This document shows, in pieces, positions 17,446 through 26,220 of a DNA stretch of 64,000 nt. The position numbers and the translations under genes are program-made. Positions within the stretch are counted from its first letter, which is position 1. Every line of letters begins with the position of its first letter. The DNA is from Knoellia koreensis. Its GTDB lineage: Bacteria > Actinomycetota > Actinomycetes > Actinomycetales > Dermatophilaceae. Under the pieces are notes generated by a model. That model worked only from the letters and a program-made list of their open reading frames with translations. It had not been told where the DNA came from and searched no databases. The stretch covers positions 62,001-126,000 of the forward strand of contig NZ_JABEPQ010000005.1 of assembly GCF_013041615.1 (NCBI RefSeq), read 5' to 3'.

Positions 17446-18219
17446 ATGGCCGAGGATCAGGTAGGTGAAGATGCGTTGGCCGCCCCGCCAGCGCCGGGGA
17501 AGGCCGACCCGCCGGCACCCGCTCGCGGCATCCGCGCACTCGTGGTCGAGGACGACGTGCCGATGGCTGCCGTCATCAGCAGCTACCTCGAACGCGACGG
17601 CTATGAGGTTCGCCTCAGCCACGACGGCCTGACGGCCATCGCAGAGGCGCGCGACCTGGACCCCGACATCATGGTCCTCGATCTCGGTCTGCCCGGTCTC
17701 GACGGCGTCGAAGTATGCCGCCAGCTGCGCACCTTCTCCGACGCCTACGTGGTGATGCTGACCGCGCGAACAGACGAGGTCGACACGCTCGTCGGGCTCT
17801 CAGTGGGCGCCGACGACTACATGACCAAGCCGTTCAGCCCCCGCGAGCTCGTCGCCCGCCTGGGCGCCATGCTGCGCCGTCCACGACCGCTCGGCAGCGC
17901 CACCGACAAACCCCAACTGCGTAGCTTCGGGCCGCTGGCCATCGATCCGGTTGGTAGGGACGTGTGGCTGGACGGCGAGCCGGTGTCTCTGACCCGCACT
18001 GAGTTCGACGTGCTCGCCGTCTTGTCCGAACGGCCGCGGATGGCCTTTGGCCGGCGCCAGCTCATCGACGCGGTGTGGGGGCAGACCTGGGTGGGGGACG
18101 AACACTTGGTCGACGTCCACATCGGCCACCTGAGGCGCAAGCTCCGCGACGACGCGGCGGACGCCAGGTTCATCCGGACCGTCCGCGGCATCGGGTACCG
18201 GATGGGCACGGGCGAGTGA
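17446..18219 (+). CDS. OmpR-family response regulator
   Basis: A 257-residue regulator: a 28-residue Pro/Ala-rich N-terminal extension, a receiver domain (ALVVEDD, phospho-acceptor Asp in IMVLDLGLPGLDG, Thr in VVMLTAR, Lys in YMTKPF) and a winged-helix DNA-binding domain ending in FIRTVRGIGYRM. The ATG at 17446 follows AGGA. It overlaps the kinase gene by four bases. Being flanked by copper-defence genes with TTCA-N7-TTCA repeats, it is the best candidate to bind them; OmpR-type dimers typically recognise direct repeats of about 11 bp. The signal is inferred to be metal or envelope stress. Confidence 0.93.
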   Translation: MAEDQVGEDALAAPPAPGKADPPAPARGIRALVVEDDVPMAAVISSYLERDGYEVRLSHDGLTAIAEARDLDPDIMVLDLGLPGLDGVEVCRQLRTFSDAYVVMLTARTDEVDTLVGLSVGADDYMTKPFSPRELVARLGAMLRRPRPLGSATDKPQLRSFGPLAIDPVGRDVWLDGEPVSLTRTEFDVLAVLSERPRMAFGRRQLIDAVWGQTWVGDEHLVDVHIGHLRRKLRDDAADARFIRTVRGIGYRMGTGE

Positions 18220-19376
18220 GCCGGCCGGACGCGGGCGCCCGACCCCCGCGCACAGCCGGTCTGGCACCGCGCCTGTTGATCGCTCAGGCGCTGGTACTGC
18301 TCGCCGGCGCTGCGACCACGTGGCTTGTCGTCTCCGTCGTGGGACCCGGCATCTTCCACGAGCACCTGCGAAGGGCTGGCGTCGGACAGACCTCCACGGA
18401 GGCGGCCCACGTGGAGGAGGCGTTCGGGTCCGCGCTGCTCATCGCGCTCGGTGTCGCACTCACCGCCTCCGTTCTCCTGGCACTCGGGGCGACCGCCTTC
18501 TTCACCCGCCGCGTCCAGCGCTCCACCACCGCGGTCGCCGACTCCGCCTCGAAAATCGCCGGTGGCCACTACGAGTCCCGCGTGCCAAGCCCCGGGCTGG
18601 GCGCCGAGTTCGACCAGCTCGCCACCACCATCAACGACCTCGCCCGGCGTCTCGGCGACGTCGAGTCCACCCGCCGCAGGCTGCTGGCCGACCTGGCCCA
18701 TGAGATGCGCACCCCCCTGGGCAGCATCGAGGCCCACCTCGAGGCGCTCGAGGATGGGATCCGCACCCTAGACGCCGAGACCCTGGAAGTGCTGCACAAC
18801 AGCACCGGACGTTTGCACCGCCTCGCCGAGGACATCACGGCCGTCTCGCATGCCGAGGAGGGCGGACTCGACACCCGGCCCGTGGACACCGAGGCGAGTG
18901 TCCTCGTCGAGACGGCGGCAGCCGCAGCCTACGACGCGTACGCCGCCAAGCGGGTGCGCCTGAGTGTGGATGTGGCACTGGGCTGCACCGTGAGCGTCGA
19001 CCCCGACCGGATGGGTCAAGTGCTCGGGAACCTCTTGGACAACGCTCTGCAGCACACCCCACCCGGTGGACTGGTCACCGTCATAGTGAGGGAGCCCGAG
19101 CCGCGCTGGGTCGAGATCACCGTGGTCGACGACGGTGAGGGCATAGACCCCGAGCACCTCGCCCACATCTTCGAACGGTTCTACCGCGCCGATCCCGCCC
19201 GCAGCCGCGCCCACGGCGGCAGCGGGATCGGCCTGACCATCAGCCGGGCCCTCGTCGAGGCCCAGGGCGGCGGCCTGTCCGCAGCCAGCCCGGGCCGGGG
19301 ACACGGAGCCTCATTCACGATCCGGCTCCCCGCGGCTAGGTCGGCTCCGGCGGCCCACCCATCGCCCAGAAGGTGA
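18216..19376 (+). CDS. Membrane sensor histidine kinase
   Basis: A 386-residue kinase: two transmembrane helices (about residues 22-45 and 80-105) enclosing a short extracellular loop with His and Glu residues, a HAMP linker, a dimerisation domain with phospho-acceptor His in LADLAHEMRTPLGSIEAH, and a HATPase domain with N box (NLLDNALQHT) and G boxes (DDGEGI, GSGIGL). GTG start overlapping the regulator stop (GTGA) marks a two-gene operon. The short sensor loop suits direct ion sensing. Downstream, 19377-19582 shows no gene. Confidence 0.92.
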   Translation: MSRPDAGARPPRTAGLAPRLLIAQALVLLAGAATTWLVVSVVGPGIFHEHLRRAGVGQTSTEAAHVEEAFGSALLIALGVALTASVLLALGATAFFTRRVQRSTTAVADSASKIAGGHYESRVPSPGLGAEFDQLATTINDLARRLGDVESTRRRLLADLAHEMRTPLGSIEAHLEALEDGIRTLDAETLEVLHNSTGRLHRLAEDITAVSHAEEGGLDTRPVDTEASVLVETAAAAAYDAYAAKRVRLSVDVALGCTVSVDPDRMGQVLGNLLDNALQHTPPGGLVTVIVREPEPRWVEITVVDDGEGIDPEHLAHIFERFYRADPARSRAHGGSGIGLTISRALVEAQGGGLSAASPGRGHGASFTIRLPAARSAPAAHPSPRR

Positions 19377-19582
19377 GAACGAGCCGCTCCACAACGCTCA
19401 CGGGGTAGTGGATCGGCGGGACCTTCGGCCCCATCCCCAAGGGTTGCCACCACCCACGTGGCGATGCCTCCACCACACGGTCCCGGTCCCTGGGCCGGAC
19501 GGGGGACGATCGTCGCCCAGACGCCGGCCGCCTGCGCGGCCGCACTATTGCTCGCGTGGACCTTGGCCGTGGCGGCACTCCG

Positions 19583-19990
19583 TCAGACGAGGGCGGTGAG
19601 GAGTTCGCGGCACGCCTGCTCGCAACTTCTACAGGACTCCGCGCAGAGCCTGCAGTGCTCGTGCATCGACGCGTGCCGCTCGCACTCGTCGCCGCAGGTC
19701 TTGCACGCCTCAGCGCAAGCCTCCAGGATCGTGCGGGTCCGGTTTGCGTCATATCCCGTATGCCGCGACAGGACGGCTCCCGTCGTGGCGCAGATGTCAG
19801 CGCAGTCGAGATTGGTCCTCACGCACTTGACCAGCTCCGCCACCATGTCCTCGCTCAGACACGCGTCGGCACATGCCGTGCAGGCCTGGGAACACTGGTA
19901 ACAGGCTTGTGTACAGGCGACCAACTTGTCCCGGTCTATGTCACCGAGGTCCTTCGGGTAGGTCTCCAACATCGCTGCAATGGTGTGCAT
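19583..19990 (-). CDS. Four-helix-bundle copper-binding protein (DUF326/Csp-like)
   Basis: A 135-residue helical protein with 18 cysteines, most spaced as Cys-x3-Cys along predicted helices (CTQACYQCSQACTACADAC, CAEACKTCGDEC, CRLCAESCRSCEQAC). This pattern matches the Csp copper storage proteins, whose Cys-lined bundles hold many Cu(I) ions. No signal peptide is visible, which fits a cytosolic Csp3-like store. It has a strong Shine-Dalgarno (GGAGG). TTCA site c lies 124 bases upstream, though in the opposite orientation. Confidence 0.9.
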   Translation of the reverse strand: MHTIAAMLETYPKDLGDIDRDKLVACTQACYQCSQACTACADACLSEDMVAELVKCVRTNLDCADICATTGAVLSRHTGYDANRTRTILEACAEACKTCGDECERHASMHEHCRLCAESCRSCEQACRELLTALV

Positions 19991-20113
19991 GTCATCCTCC
20001 CGCTCGGGCGACGGGGCCAGACCTCGCGTCCGGCGCTGAACACGCCACCCGACACCCACGGCATACCCGCGCTGCCCCCTTCGCAACTGAGATCAGGCAT
20101 GTTGCTCCAAATC

Positions 20114-20128
20114 TTCAGCGAATCTTCA
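20114..20128 (+). promoter_or_regulatory. Direct-repeat regulator site c (TTCA-N7-TTCA)
   Basis: TTCAGCGAATCTTCA, period 11, on the plus strand between the copper-binding protein gene (minus) and the small membrane protein gene (plus). Which gene it controls is unclear. Confidence 0.6.
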
Positions 20129-20256
20129 TGTCGGGCCAGAAGACGTGAGGCCAGGGCCATGCGGCTCAGCCCTTGTTGACCTTTCGTCGCGCGCGAGCCC
20201 CTCGCCGTTGCGGCCGCGCACCCCTTGGTCATGCTCAGGCATGAAGAGCCGGCTTC

Positions 20257-20271
20257 TTCAGTGAATCTTCA
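20257..20271 (+). promoter_or_regulatory. Direct-repeat regulator site d (TTCA-N7-TTCA)
   Basis: TTCAGTGAATCTTCA, period 11, plus strand, 143 bp after site c and matching it at 14 of 15 bases. The nearest downstream plus-strand gene starts at 20529. Confidence 0.6.
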
Positions 20272-20528
20272 TTGAAAGACCACTGGATTCCACGCCGTCG
20301 CAACGTCACAGTCTCGAGGGACAAGCAAGTACGCTTCGCGGAAACAAGAACGGGCGGCGGTGAGACCACTGACATGGTTGATGCATTGCGAATTGGCACC
20401 CGGGGTATGCAGCGCAGCGCAAACGGACGTGGGTGTGGCGGCAAGCGACGGCCCTGCTTAATGGGTCGCGGCTACCACATGATCTGCCTTGCCGTCGCTG
20501 ACGTGATTACCATGCCCTCCGGCCGCCC

Positions 20529-20795
20529 GTGAGTGGAAGTCCCGGTCCCCACCGGGAGCCCCGCGAACGCTCGCCGAAAGGCCATGGCGTTCTTGGGTCT
20601 GGACGCCGTCCTGACGGACCCCGCGTCGCTCGTCGTCGACGAGCCCTATTGCTGGCGGCCGTCGTCATCCTGGGCGTGGCCGTGACCGCGGCTGCGATGC
20701 GAAGCGGTGCCGTGAGCCCCGCAGCTGTGCTCTTCCTGGCGACCTGCGCAGCTGTGCTGGCTGCTCTCATGAACTGGCTGATCCGCGGACCGTGA
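20529..20795 (+). CDS. Small two-helix membrane protein, unknown
   Basis: An 88-residue frame with a basic N-terminal half (Arg-rich, about residues 8-38) and two hydrophobic segments (about 39-58 and 63-85). GTG start, no strong Shine-Dalgarno. It lies between copper genes that carry TTCA repeats. No family recognised; the composition suits a real membrane protein, but the call rests mainly on length and hydropathy. Confidence 0.45.
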   Translation: MSGSPGPHREPRERSPKGHGVLGSGRRPDGPRVARRRRALLLAAVVILGVAVTAAAMRSGAVSPAAVLFLATCAAVLAALMNWLIRGP

Positions 20796-20836
20796 GAGAG
20801 AGCATCCCAGACTGCATCGTTCAGGCGGCCTCGAAC

Positions 20837-20851
20837 TTCATCGAATCTTCA
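20837..20851 (+). promoter_or_regulatory. Direct-repeat regulator site e (TTCA-N7-TTCA)
   Basis: TTCATCGAATCTTCA followed by a degenerate third GCGAATC unit, oriented toward the DUF305 gene starting 105 bases downstream at 20956. Spacing and orientation match site a. Confidence 0.65.
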
Positions 20852-20955
20852 GCGAATCTCGACGCGCCGCGCGCTGTAGTCGTCGGAGCATAGGTTTGTC
20901 AGATTCGGAGGGCAATCACTCGTTCTCCCCGACTCGCCTACGAAGGATTCCAACC

Positions 20956-21579
20956 GTGAACCGCGCACTTCGAACCCTGACCGTTCCCGCGGCTGCAGTC
21001 GCCGTGCTGGCCCTGTCCGCCTGCGGCAATGGCGACTCTCCGGACAGCATGGGCAGCATGAGCGGTCAGGGTTCCATGGGCTCGACATCGTCTGTCACGA
21101 CCGCAGCACAGCAGAACGAGGCGGACGTCTCATTCGCCACCGGCATGATTCCGCACCACCAGCAAGCCGTTCAGATGGCCGATTTGGCGCTGAAGCAGTC
21201 CAGCACCCAGGAGGTCAAGTCCCTGGCGACCAAGATCAAGCAGGCTCAGGACCACGAGATCCAGACCATGTCATCGTGGCTCAAGGCTTGGGGCAAACCC
21301 GTCCCGACCGGCATGTCCGGAGGCATGGAGGGCATGTCGATGGACGGGATGATGACCGAACAGGAGATGAACGAACTGGCCAAGGCCACCGACGTCGCCT
21401 TTGACAGGATGTGGCTGACCATGATGGTGAAGCATCACCAGGGAGCCGTGAAGATGGCGGAGACGGAAGTGGCCAATGGCCAGAACGCGGATGCCAAGAG
21501 GCTCGCGCAGGAGATCATCCGGGCCCAGAACGCAGAGATCACCGAAATGACACGGCTGCTCAACGGCGCGCAAGGCTGA
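20956..21579 (+). CDS. DUF305 lipoprotein, second copy
   Basis: A 207-residue lipoprotein with lipobox LSACG, a Met-rich linker (SMGSMSGQGSMGS) and two DUF305 repeats with GMIPHHQQAVQMA and MMVKHHQGAVKMA. It is a paralogue of the protein at 14298 with the same two-repeat layout. The GTG at 20956 is chosen over an upstream ATG (20896) because GAAGGA precedes it and it begins a proper signal peptide. Site e upstream suggests the same two-component control. Likely role: binding copper outside the membrane. Confidence 0.88.
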   Translation: MNRALRTLTVPAAAVAVLALSACGNGDSPDSMGSMSGQGSMGSTSSVTTAAQQNEADVSFATGMIPHHQQAVQMADLALKQSSTQEVKSLATKIKQAQDHEIQTMSSWLKAWGKPVPTGMSGGMEGMSMDGMMTEQEMNELAKATDVAFDRMWLTMMVKHHQGAVKMAETEVANGQNADAKRLAQEIIRAQNAEITEMTRLLNGAQG

Positions 21580-21638
21580 CCCGGATCGGTGGGCTGAGCC
21601 GAGACTTGCCGCGCTCTCGGTTGAGTGGGTTTTGTGAT

Positions 21639-22781
21639 TCACCGTCGGCTGGCGGAGGGCTGGACAGGGTCCCTAGGGCTGAGCCGGACCTCCAGCCGGC
21701 CGAGCCGCCAAACCAGGACGGAGATCCCCCACACCATGATGAACGCGCCCACGATCCAGAAGCCCACGTTGTCGAGGCTCAGGTCCGCGACGGCCGCCAA
21801 CGGACCGGTGGCGATGTGCAGTCGCTGCGTCAGGACGGTGGTGACCTCGATCCCGCCGATGAGCAGAGCGATCCACACCGACATCGCCGTCAGGGTGAGG
21901 TTGTAGAAGATCTTTCGGGCGGGCTTGTTCAGTGCCCAGCCGTAGGCGTACGTCATGAAGGAACCGTCGGCTGCGTCCAAGAGGGACATGCCGGCTGCGA
22001 ACAGCACCGGAAGGGTGACGATGGCCCACCAGGGCAGATCCGATGCGGCAGCGCCCCCGGCGAGCACCAGCAGGCCGACTTCAGTGACGGTGTCGAACCC
22101 GAGCCCAAACAGAAAGCCGACTGGGTACATGTGCCAGGGGCGCCCGACGGAGTCGCTCACCCGGCGCAGGACCCGGGCAAGCAGGCCACGACGGTTGAGG
22201 GCATTCTCCAGGGCGTCGGCGTTGTACCGGCCGGACCGCAGCTGACCGAGGACGCGGATCAGCCCGATGAGCGCAACCATGTTCGTTAGACCGATGACGA
22301 GCAGAAAGGCGCCCGAGACTGACAGTCCCCAGGTGGCGGCAGCGCGCTGCATCTCTGAGCTGCCGGCGGTCACCTGCGCGGCCACGGCTCGAACACCCGC
22401 GGCCAAGAGGGCCACCATGACGAACACGACCGATGAGTGGCCGAGGCTGAACCAGAAGCCGACGGTTATGGCCGGCCTGCCTTGCCCGAGCAGTTTGCGC
22501 GTCGTGTTGTCGATCGCTGCGATGTGATCGGCATCGAAGGCGTGGCGCATGCCCAGCGTGTAGGCCGTCACCCCCAATCCGACTCCGACCACCTGACCAC
22601 CGACCGAGTAGTGGCCGGGGACAACGAGCGCGAGCAGCACACCCCAGCCCCACGCGTGCAGGACGGCCACAGCTGCCGCCATGGAGAGCAAGGAGCGTCT
22701 GTTCGCCCTCAAGAGCACCCGACCAGCCCGCCGTTCGACGTCCCCGGCCGTTGCGGCGGCGAACGTGGAGGGCGAGACCAT
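21639..22781 (-). CDS. NiCoT-family nickel/cobalt transporter (HoxN/NixA type)
   Basis: A 380-residue permease with eight or so hydrophobic segments and the family signatures RHAFDADHIAAIDN (His-x4-Asp-His in helix II), FSLGHSSVV and LGFDTVTEVGLL. These define high-affinity Ni2+/Co2+ uptake. It is unusual among efflux and sequestration genes. The start at 22781 has no clear Shine-Dalgarno. Its upstream region holds a palindrome and a weak BlaI-like site. It converges with the DUF305 gene. Confidence 0.92.
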   Translation of the reverse strand: MVSPSTFAAATAGDVERRAGRVLLRANRRSLLSMAAAVAVLHAWGWGVLLALVVPGHYSVGGQVVGVGLGVTAYTLGMRHAFDADHIAAIDNTTRKLLGQGRPAITVGFWFSLGHSSVVFVMVALLAAGVRAVAAQVTAGSSEMQRAAATWGLSVSGAFLLVIGLTNMVALIGLIRVLGQLRSGRYNADALENALNRRGLLARVLRRVSDSVGRPWHMYPVGFLFGLGFDTVTEVGLLVLAGGAAASDLPWWAIVTLPVLFAAGMSLLDAADGSFMTYAYGWALNKPARKIFYNLTLTAMSVWIALLIGGIEVTTVLTQRLHIATGPLAAVADLSLDNVGFWIVGAFIMVWGISVLVWRLGRLEVRLSPRDPVQPSASRR

Positions 22782-22807
22782 GGATGCACGCTAGCGTCCG
22801 TCGAACC

Positions 22808-22833
22808 CTATTGCTACTAAGTCGCAATAGTGA
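22808..22833. promoter_or_regulatory. Palindrome upstream of the NiCoT gene, with weak BlaI-like half-sites
   Basis: CTATTGC-N9-GCAATAG is a perfect inverted repeat 27 bases from the NiCoT start. It also contains CTACTAAGTC, a 10-mer shared with the BlaI-like site at 34816. It may be a nickel-responsive operator or a degenerate member of the TCTACTA-N7-TAGTAGA set. Confidence 0.45.
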
Positions 22834-22940
22834 ACAGCAGGCAGCCGCCCGTCGAAGTACTGGCAAGCGGGCACCGCGGTCGCATCTTCGTGCGCTTGAG
22901 CTGGGAGACCCAGAGTGTCCTGCGCGTCGCGCGCCGCGCG

Positions 22941-22961
22941 TCTACTAATCTAGCTAGTAGA
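22941..22961. promoter_or_regulatory. BlaI-type operator upstream of lgt
   Basis: A perfect TCTACTA-N7-TAGTAGA palindrome 31 bases before the lgt start. The TACTA/TAGTA half-sites resemble those of BlaI/MecI/CopY repressors. The same arms recur exactly at 26858 and nearly at 34816. Confidence 0.65.
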
Positions 22962-22992
22962 TGCATGGAACCCGAACCAAAGGCACTCCTTG

Positions 22993-23991
22993 ATGACACG
23001 CGAGCCGGCTACCGTCTCCGAGCTCTACAGCGCGTTCTCCCTAGAACACGTGCTTCGCCCGGTCGTGGTTAGTTTTCCAACCGTGCCAAAGATTCTGGGC
23101 GTATCGCCCCACGGCATCGTGTCGGCCGTGGGGATCTTGATCGGCCTCTGGCTCCTAGGCCGCGTCATGGCTCGGCGCCGGCTACCCCGCGAAGCAGCCG
23201 AACTTGCCGCAATCTGGGCGGTGCTGGTTGGAATCGTCGGTGCCCGACTCGACTACGTCATCTCCCACCCATCGAGCTTCTCGTCACCAGTAGCCGCTCT
23301 CGAACTGTGGAACGGTGGACTGGCCCTCTTCGGCGGACTGCTCGCTGGCTCCGCGGCAGCGGTACTTGTCCTCATTCACAAGGGCGTCAGCGCTCTGCGC
23401 ATATTTGACGCGGCGGCGGTGCCGATGGCCACAGCGATTGCGATCGGACGCATCGGCGACATCCTGCTTGGAGATCACTTGGGTCGTCCCGTGTCCGGCC
23501 CTTGGGGCCTCGGCTTCCGGATCGAGCCGGGCAGCGTGCTGGCTCCAGGATTCATCCCGAGCCCGGCCGAGGCGCCCACGGCAGGCGAGTCGTGTGCAGA
23601 TGTCGGACGGTTCTATGCGGGATGCACGTACCACATGTCCGCCGCCTACGACCTGATCGCCGCTGCACTCATCGCGGGCGCCCTCGTGCTGCTGACCCGC
23701 AGGGCCCTGCACGCACCGGGGCTCCAGATCACCGCCTTCGCGTACCTGTACGCCGGACAACGGCTCGCGCTCGACACCGTCCGAGGGATCGACGAGCGAA
23801 TCCTGTTCGGCCTGAGCGGCACCCAGCTGCTCTCGATCGGCATCGTCCTTGCCGCGATCATCGCCTTCGGTCTCATCGCACGCACGGCACGGACGAAGAC
23901 CAGGTCCGATAAGGCGCCAGCGGAGAGCGACTCTACTCCCCGCAGACGGCTCGAGGCGGAGTCTGTGGCCGGTGACCACGGCGGACGATGA
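22993..23991 (+). CDS. lgt: Prolipoprotein diacylglyceryl transferase, divergent island copy
   Basis: A 332-residue seven-helix enzyme that attaches diacylglycerol to the lipobox Cys. Family blocks GIVSAVGILIGLWLLGR, GLALFGGLLAG and AIGRIGDILLGDHLG are recognisable. The block usually written GRxGNxxNxE reads GRIGDILLGDH, so the Asn equivalent to Escherichia coli Asn146 is Asp and the following Asn/Glu are changed. The enzyme may have shifted specificity or reduced activity. The ATG at 22993 (or TTG at 22990) follows AAAGG. A BlaI-type operator covers the promoter and an ATGA overlap couples the next gene. Confidence 0.85.
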   Translation: MTREPATVSELYSAFSLEHVLRPVVVSFPTVPKILGVSPHGIVSAVGILIGLWLLGRVMARRRLPREAAELAAIWAVLVGIVGARLDYVISHPSSFSSPVAALELWNGGLALFGGLLAGSAAAVLVLIHKGVSALRIFDAAAVPMATAIAIGRIGDILLGDHLGRPVSGPWGLGFRIEPGSVLAPGFIPSPAEAPTAGESCADVGRFYAGCTYHMSAAYDLIAAALIAGALVLLTRRALHAPGLQITAFAYLYAGQRLALDTVRGIDERILFGLSGTQLLSIGIVLAAIIAFGLIARTARTKTRSDKAPAESDSTPRRRLEAESVAGDHGGR

Positions 23992-24428
23992 GCCGCTCAA
24001 ACATCTGCGCAGCTTCACGAGGGCGTCGACGGCGCCACGGCCTCAGGATTTCGCTACTCATCGCCGCGGCACTCGTCGCCCTGATCGGTCACGCCGTGAC
24101 CCAGGCAGCTCACGGATCGGACAGCAGCAAGCCGCACTGGGCGTCCTCCACCCGATCCATCTTCTCCAGCGGCGATGGATCCGCCACGCCGGCGCCACCT
24201 CACGTTGCATCCAAGTCCGGCCATGACCAAAGCCCGGGTCACGGTGGCGCTGCAGACATCGCTGCGTGCGGGCTATTGCTCCTGATCGCGGCAGGCTTCC
24301 TGCTTCGCCGCCCCGCGCCGGCCCGGCGCAGCAGTTCCGCCCGACTTGCCCACGGGCGCAGCCCTCGCGGACCGCCAAAGACGCGGCATGCTTCCCTCTT
24401 GACCCCAGTTCCTGTCTCGCGCTGCTGA
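23988..24428 (+). CDS. Small membrane protein, DUF6153-like
   Basis: A 146-residue protein with two hydrophobic helices (about residues 20-42 and 87-105), a His/Ser-rich extracytoplasmic loop between them (HVASKSGHDQSPGHGGA) and a basic tail. The layout resembles DUF6153 proteins, which appear near actinobacterial copper genes. The start overlaps the lgt stop (ATGA), so both belong to one transcript under the BlaI-type operator. The function is unknown. Confidence 0.65.
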   Translation: MSRSNICAASRGRRRRHGLRISLLIAAALVALIGHAVTQAAHGSDSSKPHWASSTRSIFSSGDGSATPAPPHVASKSGHDQSPGHGGAADIAACGLLLLIAAGFLLRRPAPARRSSSARLAHGRSPRGPPKTRHASLLTPVPVSRC

Positions 24429-24484
24429 GCCGGGCGACGGCCCACGCCCTCGCCCAGCCACCTCCCATCGACAGGAGCAGCACC

Positions 24485-25177
24485 ATGGACACTCGCCACC
24501 CCACCGCACAACAGACCTCATCCTTTCAAGTGATCGCCATGTCCACAGCGGCGCTGGCGCAGACTGCAGCGCTGCACGAGGAACTCTTGCCCAACGGCCT
24601 CTTTCCCGCGCTCGGCCGGCGATTCCTGCGCCACTGGCACCAGACCTTCATTACCTCCCCATACGGCTTCGGCCTGACGGCATTTGACCAGCAAGGCAAC
24701 TGCTGCGGGTTCCTCATTGGCACCACCGACCAGCGGCTCTACACCCTAGGCGTCCTGCGACGGAACGGATACCGGTTGGCAGCGCTCGGGGCCGTCTCAA
24801 TGGCCACGCGCCCCCGCCTCGCCGTTCGATTCATGCGCACGCGGGCGGCGCGATACCTCATCCGGATCGCGACGGCGCGCAAGCGTAAAGCACCGCCCAA
24901 CGCAGCTCATCGGGAATCCGAACCACGGGTTGCTGTCCTGCACGCTCTCATCACCGAGCCTTCCGCAAGGGGACGAGGCGTCGCCGCCGCGCTCCTAGGT
25001 CAGTTTGAGCAGGAACTGCGAAGCAAGGGTGTGCCCACCCTTCAGTTGGTCACACTGGAGACCGGAGGCGCAACGGGGTTCTACCGCAGGCTGGGTTACG
25101 TAGAGACCGATCGCCGAATCAACCGGGACGGCGAAGCCGTCGTCCAGTTCGACCGCCATCTTGGAGAGAAGGCATGA
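24485..25177 (+). CDS. GNAT-family N-acetyltransferase
   Basis: A 230-residue protein. The C-terminal half holds the acetyl-CoA loop (SARGRGVAAALLGQFEQEL) and the GNAT end motif (GATGFYRRLGYVETDR). The N-terminal 100 residues (HEELLPNGLFPALGRRFLRHW) resemble sugar- or lipid-linked GNAT enzymes. The ATG at 24485 follows CAGGAG. It overlaps the next gene, a wall peptidase, by four bases. The substrate is unknown; context suggests the cell envelope. Confidence 0.8.
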   Translation: MDTRHPTAQQTSSFQVIAMSTAALAQTAALHEELLPNGLFPALGRRFLRHWHQTFITSPYGFGLTAFDQQGNCCGFLIGTTDQRLYTLGVLRRNGYRLAALGAVSMATRPRLAVRFMRTRAARYLIRIATARKRKAPPNAAHRESEPRVAVLHALITEPSARGRGVAAALLGQFEQELRSKGVPTLQLVTLETGGATGFYRRLGYVETDRRINRDGEAVVQFDRHLGEKA

Positions 25178-26172
25178 CGGCTACGAGTCAGAGCGTGACC
25201 CGACGTGGCGTTCTTGGCGCGATCGCCGCGGTCGGCCTCTCCGCGTGCTCGACACCTGCCCAGCGCCCGCGGGGTGCTGACGCGGCCAGCCCATCGAGCA
25301 CCACGAAAGGTCCAGTCCGACCAGCCGCCCTCCCCCCGCCCAAGGCCTACACACCGCTATCCGAAGAGGTCCTTCCGCAGTGCAAGAAGGCTGCAGCGGA
25401 CGCTGTCTCCCGAGCTCTCACGTGGGACAGCTCGGATGGCCAGGGGATCACACGCCGTCTCGCCGGCCTGCCGGACGGTCCCCGCCTGGCTGTATCCCTT
25501 CGGCCGCTCGTGACGGACGACACGGCTTCCGTGACATCCGTTGTCTACCCTCAATACGGAGGCCTCAACGCGACGCTGACCAGTGCCAGCGTGATGCTTG
25601 TGGGACGTCAAACGCTCCTTGGGCGTGACGAGGACCGGCCGCGGTCGCGAGAGTTCATCGTGGACGTGCGCCTTTCAGGCCGAGACAACGCTTGGCGGGT
25701 AACCGGCGCCACCATCGGAAGGACACCGCCAGCGGGCGAGACCGACGCCGAAACGCGTCGACTGCTGGCCAACACCCGAGTGAGCCTGCCCGAGCCCGCC
25801 CGCGCGGACCTTCAGGCCGCCGATATCAGCGACGAGGTTGTCGCGCTCCTGAATGCTCTTTCGCAGTCATGGCGCCTGGACGTCCAGGTGCTGCGCACCG
25901 GCCACCCCAGGAACGTCTTCGGCACGGATCGAATGTCCAACCACACCCGCGGTCGCGCCGTCGACATCTGGGCGATCAACGGCACCCCGGTCATCGGGGC
26001 GCCGCGCTCCCTCTGGGAGCCCGTCCTTAAGGAGGCCGCCCGGCTCGGCTCCACCGAAGTGGGCGGCCCCCGACTTCCGGAGCGATCGACGGGTCTTCCC
26101 GCGGTGTTCTTCACCAACCCGACGCACCAGGATCATCTCCATCTGGGTTTCGAGCCCGACAAGAAGCGGTGA
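25174..26172 (+). CDS. Tat lipoprotein with M15-like (VanY-type) peptidase domain
   Basis: A 332-residue protein with a TRRGVLG twin-arginine motif and lipobox LSACS. The middle part is unassigned. The C-terminal 110 residues contain RMSNHTRGRAVDIW and QDHLHLGF, the SxHxxGxAxD and HxH zinc ligands of M15/VanY D-Ala-D-Ala carboxypeptidases. An anchored, outward-facing wall peptidase is the best reading. The ATGA overlap with the acetyltransferase indicates joint expression. Confidence 0.7.
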   Translation: MTATSQSVTRRGVLGAIAAVGLSACSTPAQRPRGADAASPSSTTKGPVRPAALPPPKAYTPLSEEVLPQCKKAAADAVSRALTWDSSDGQGITRRLAGLPDGPRLAVSLRPLVTDDTASVTSVVYPQYGGLNATLTSASVMLVGRQTLLGRDEDRPRSREFIVDVRLSGRDNAWRVTGATIGRTPPAGETDAETRRLLANTRVSLPEPARADLQAADISDEVVALLNALSQSWRLDVQVLRTGHPRNVFGTDRMSNHTRGRAVDIWAINGTPVIGAPRSLWEPVLKEAARLGSTEVGGPRLPERSTGLPAVFFTNPTHQDHLHLGFEPDKKR

Positions 26173-26220
26173 CGCCAGGAACGCCGCCACCCTCTTGTGT
26201 TCTGCGCCGACGCCGGCCGG

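Larger units (their letters stand above)
19991..20528. other. Regulatory gap with two TTCA repeats; no clear gene
   Basis: This 538-base stretch contains sites c and d. A possible 52-codon plus-strand frame (ATG 20374 to TGA 20532) overlaps the next start, but its composition is not convincing. The region may be the scar of a deletion between two regulated promoters. Confidence 0.4.
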
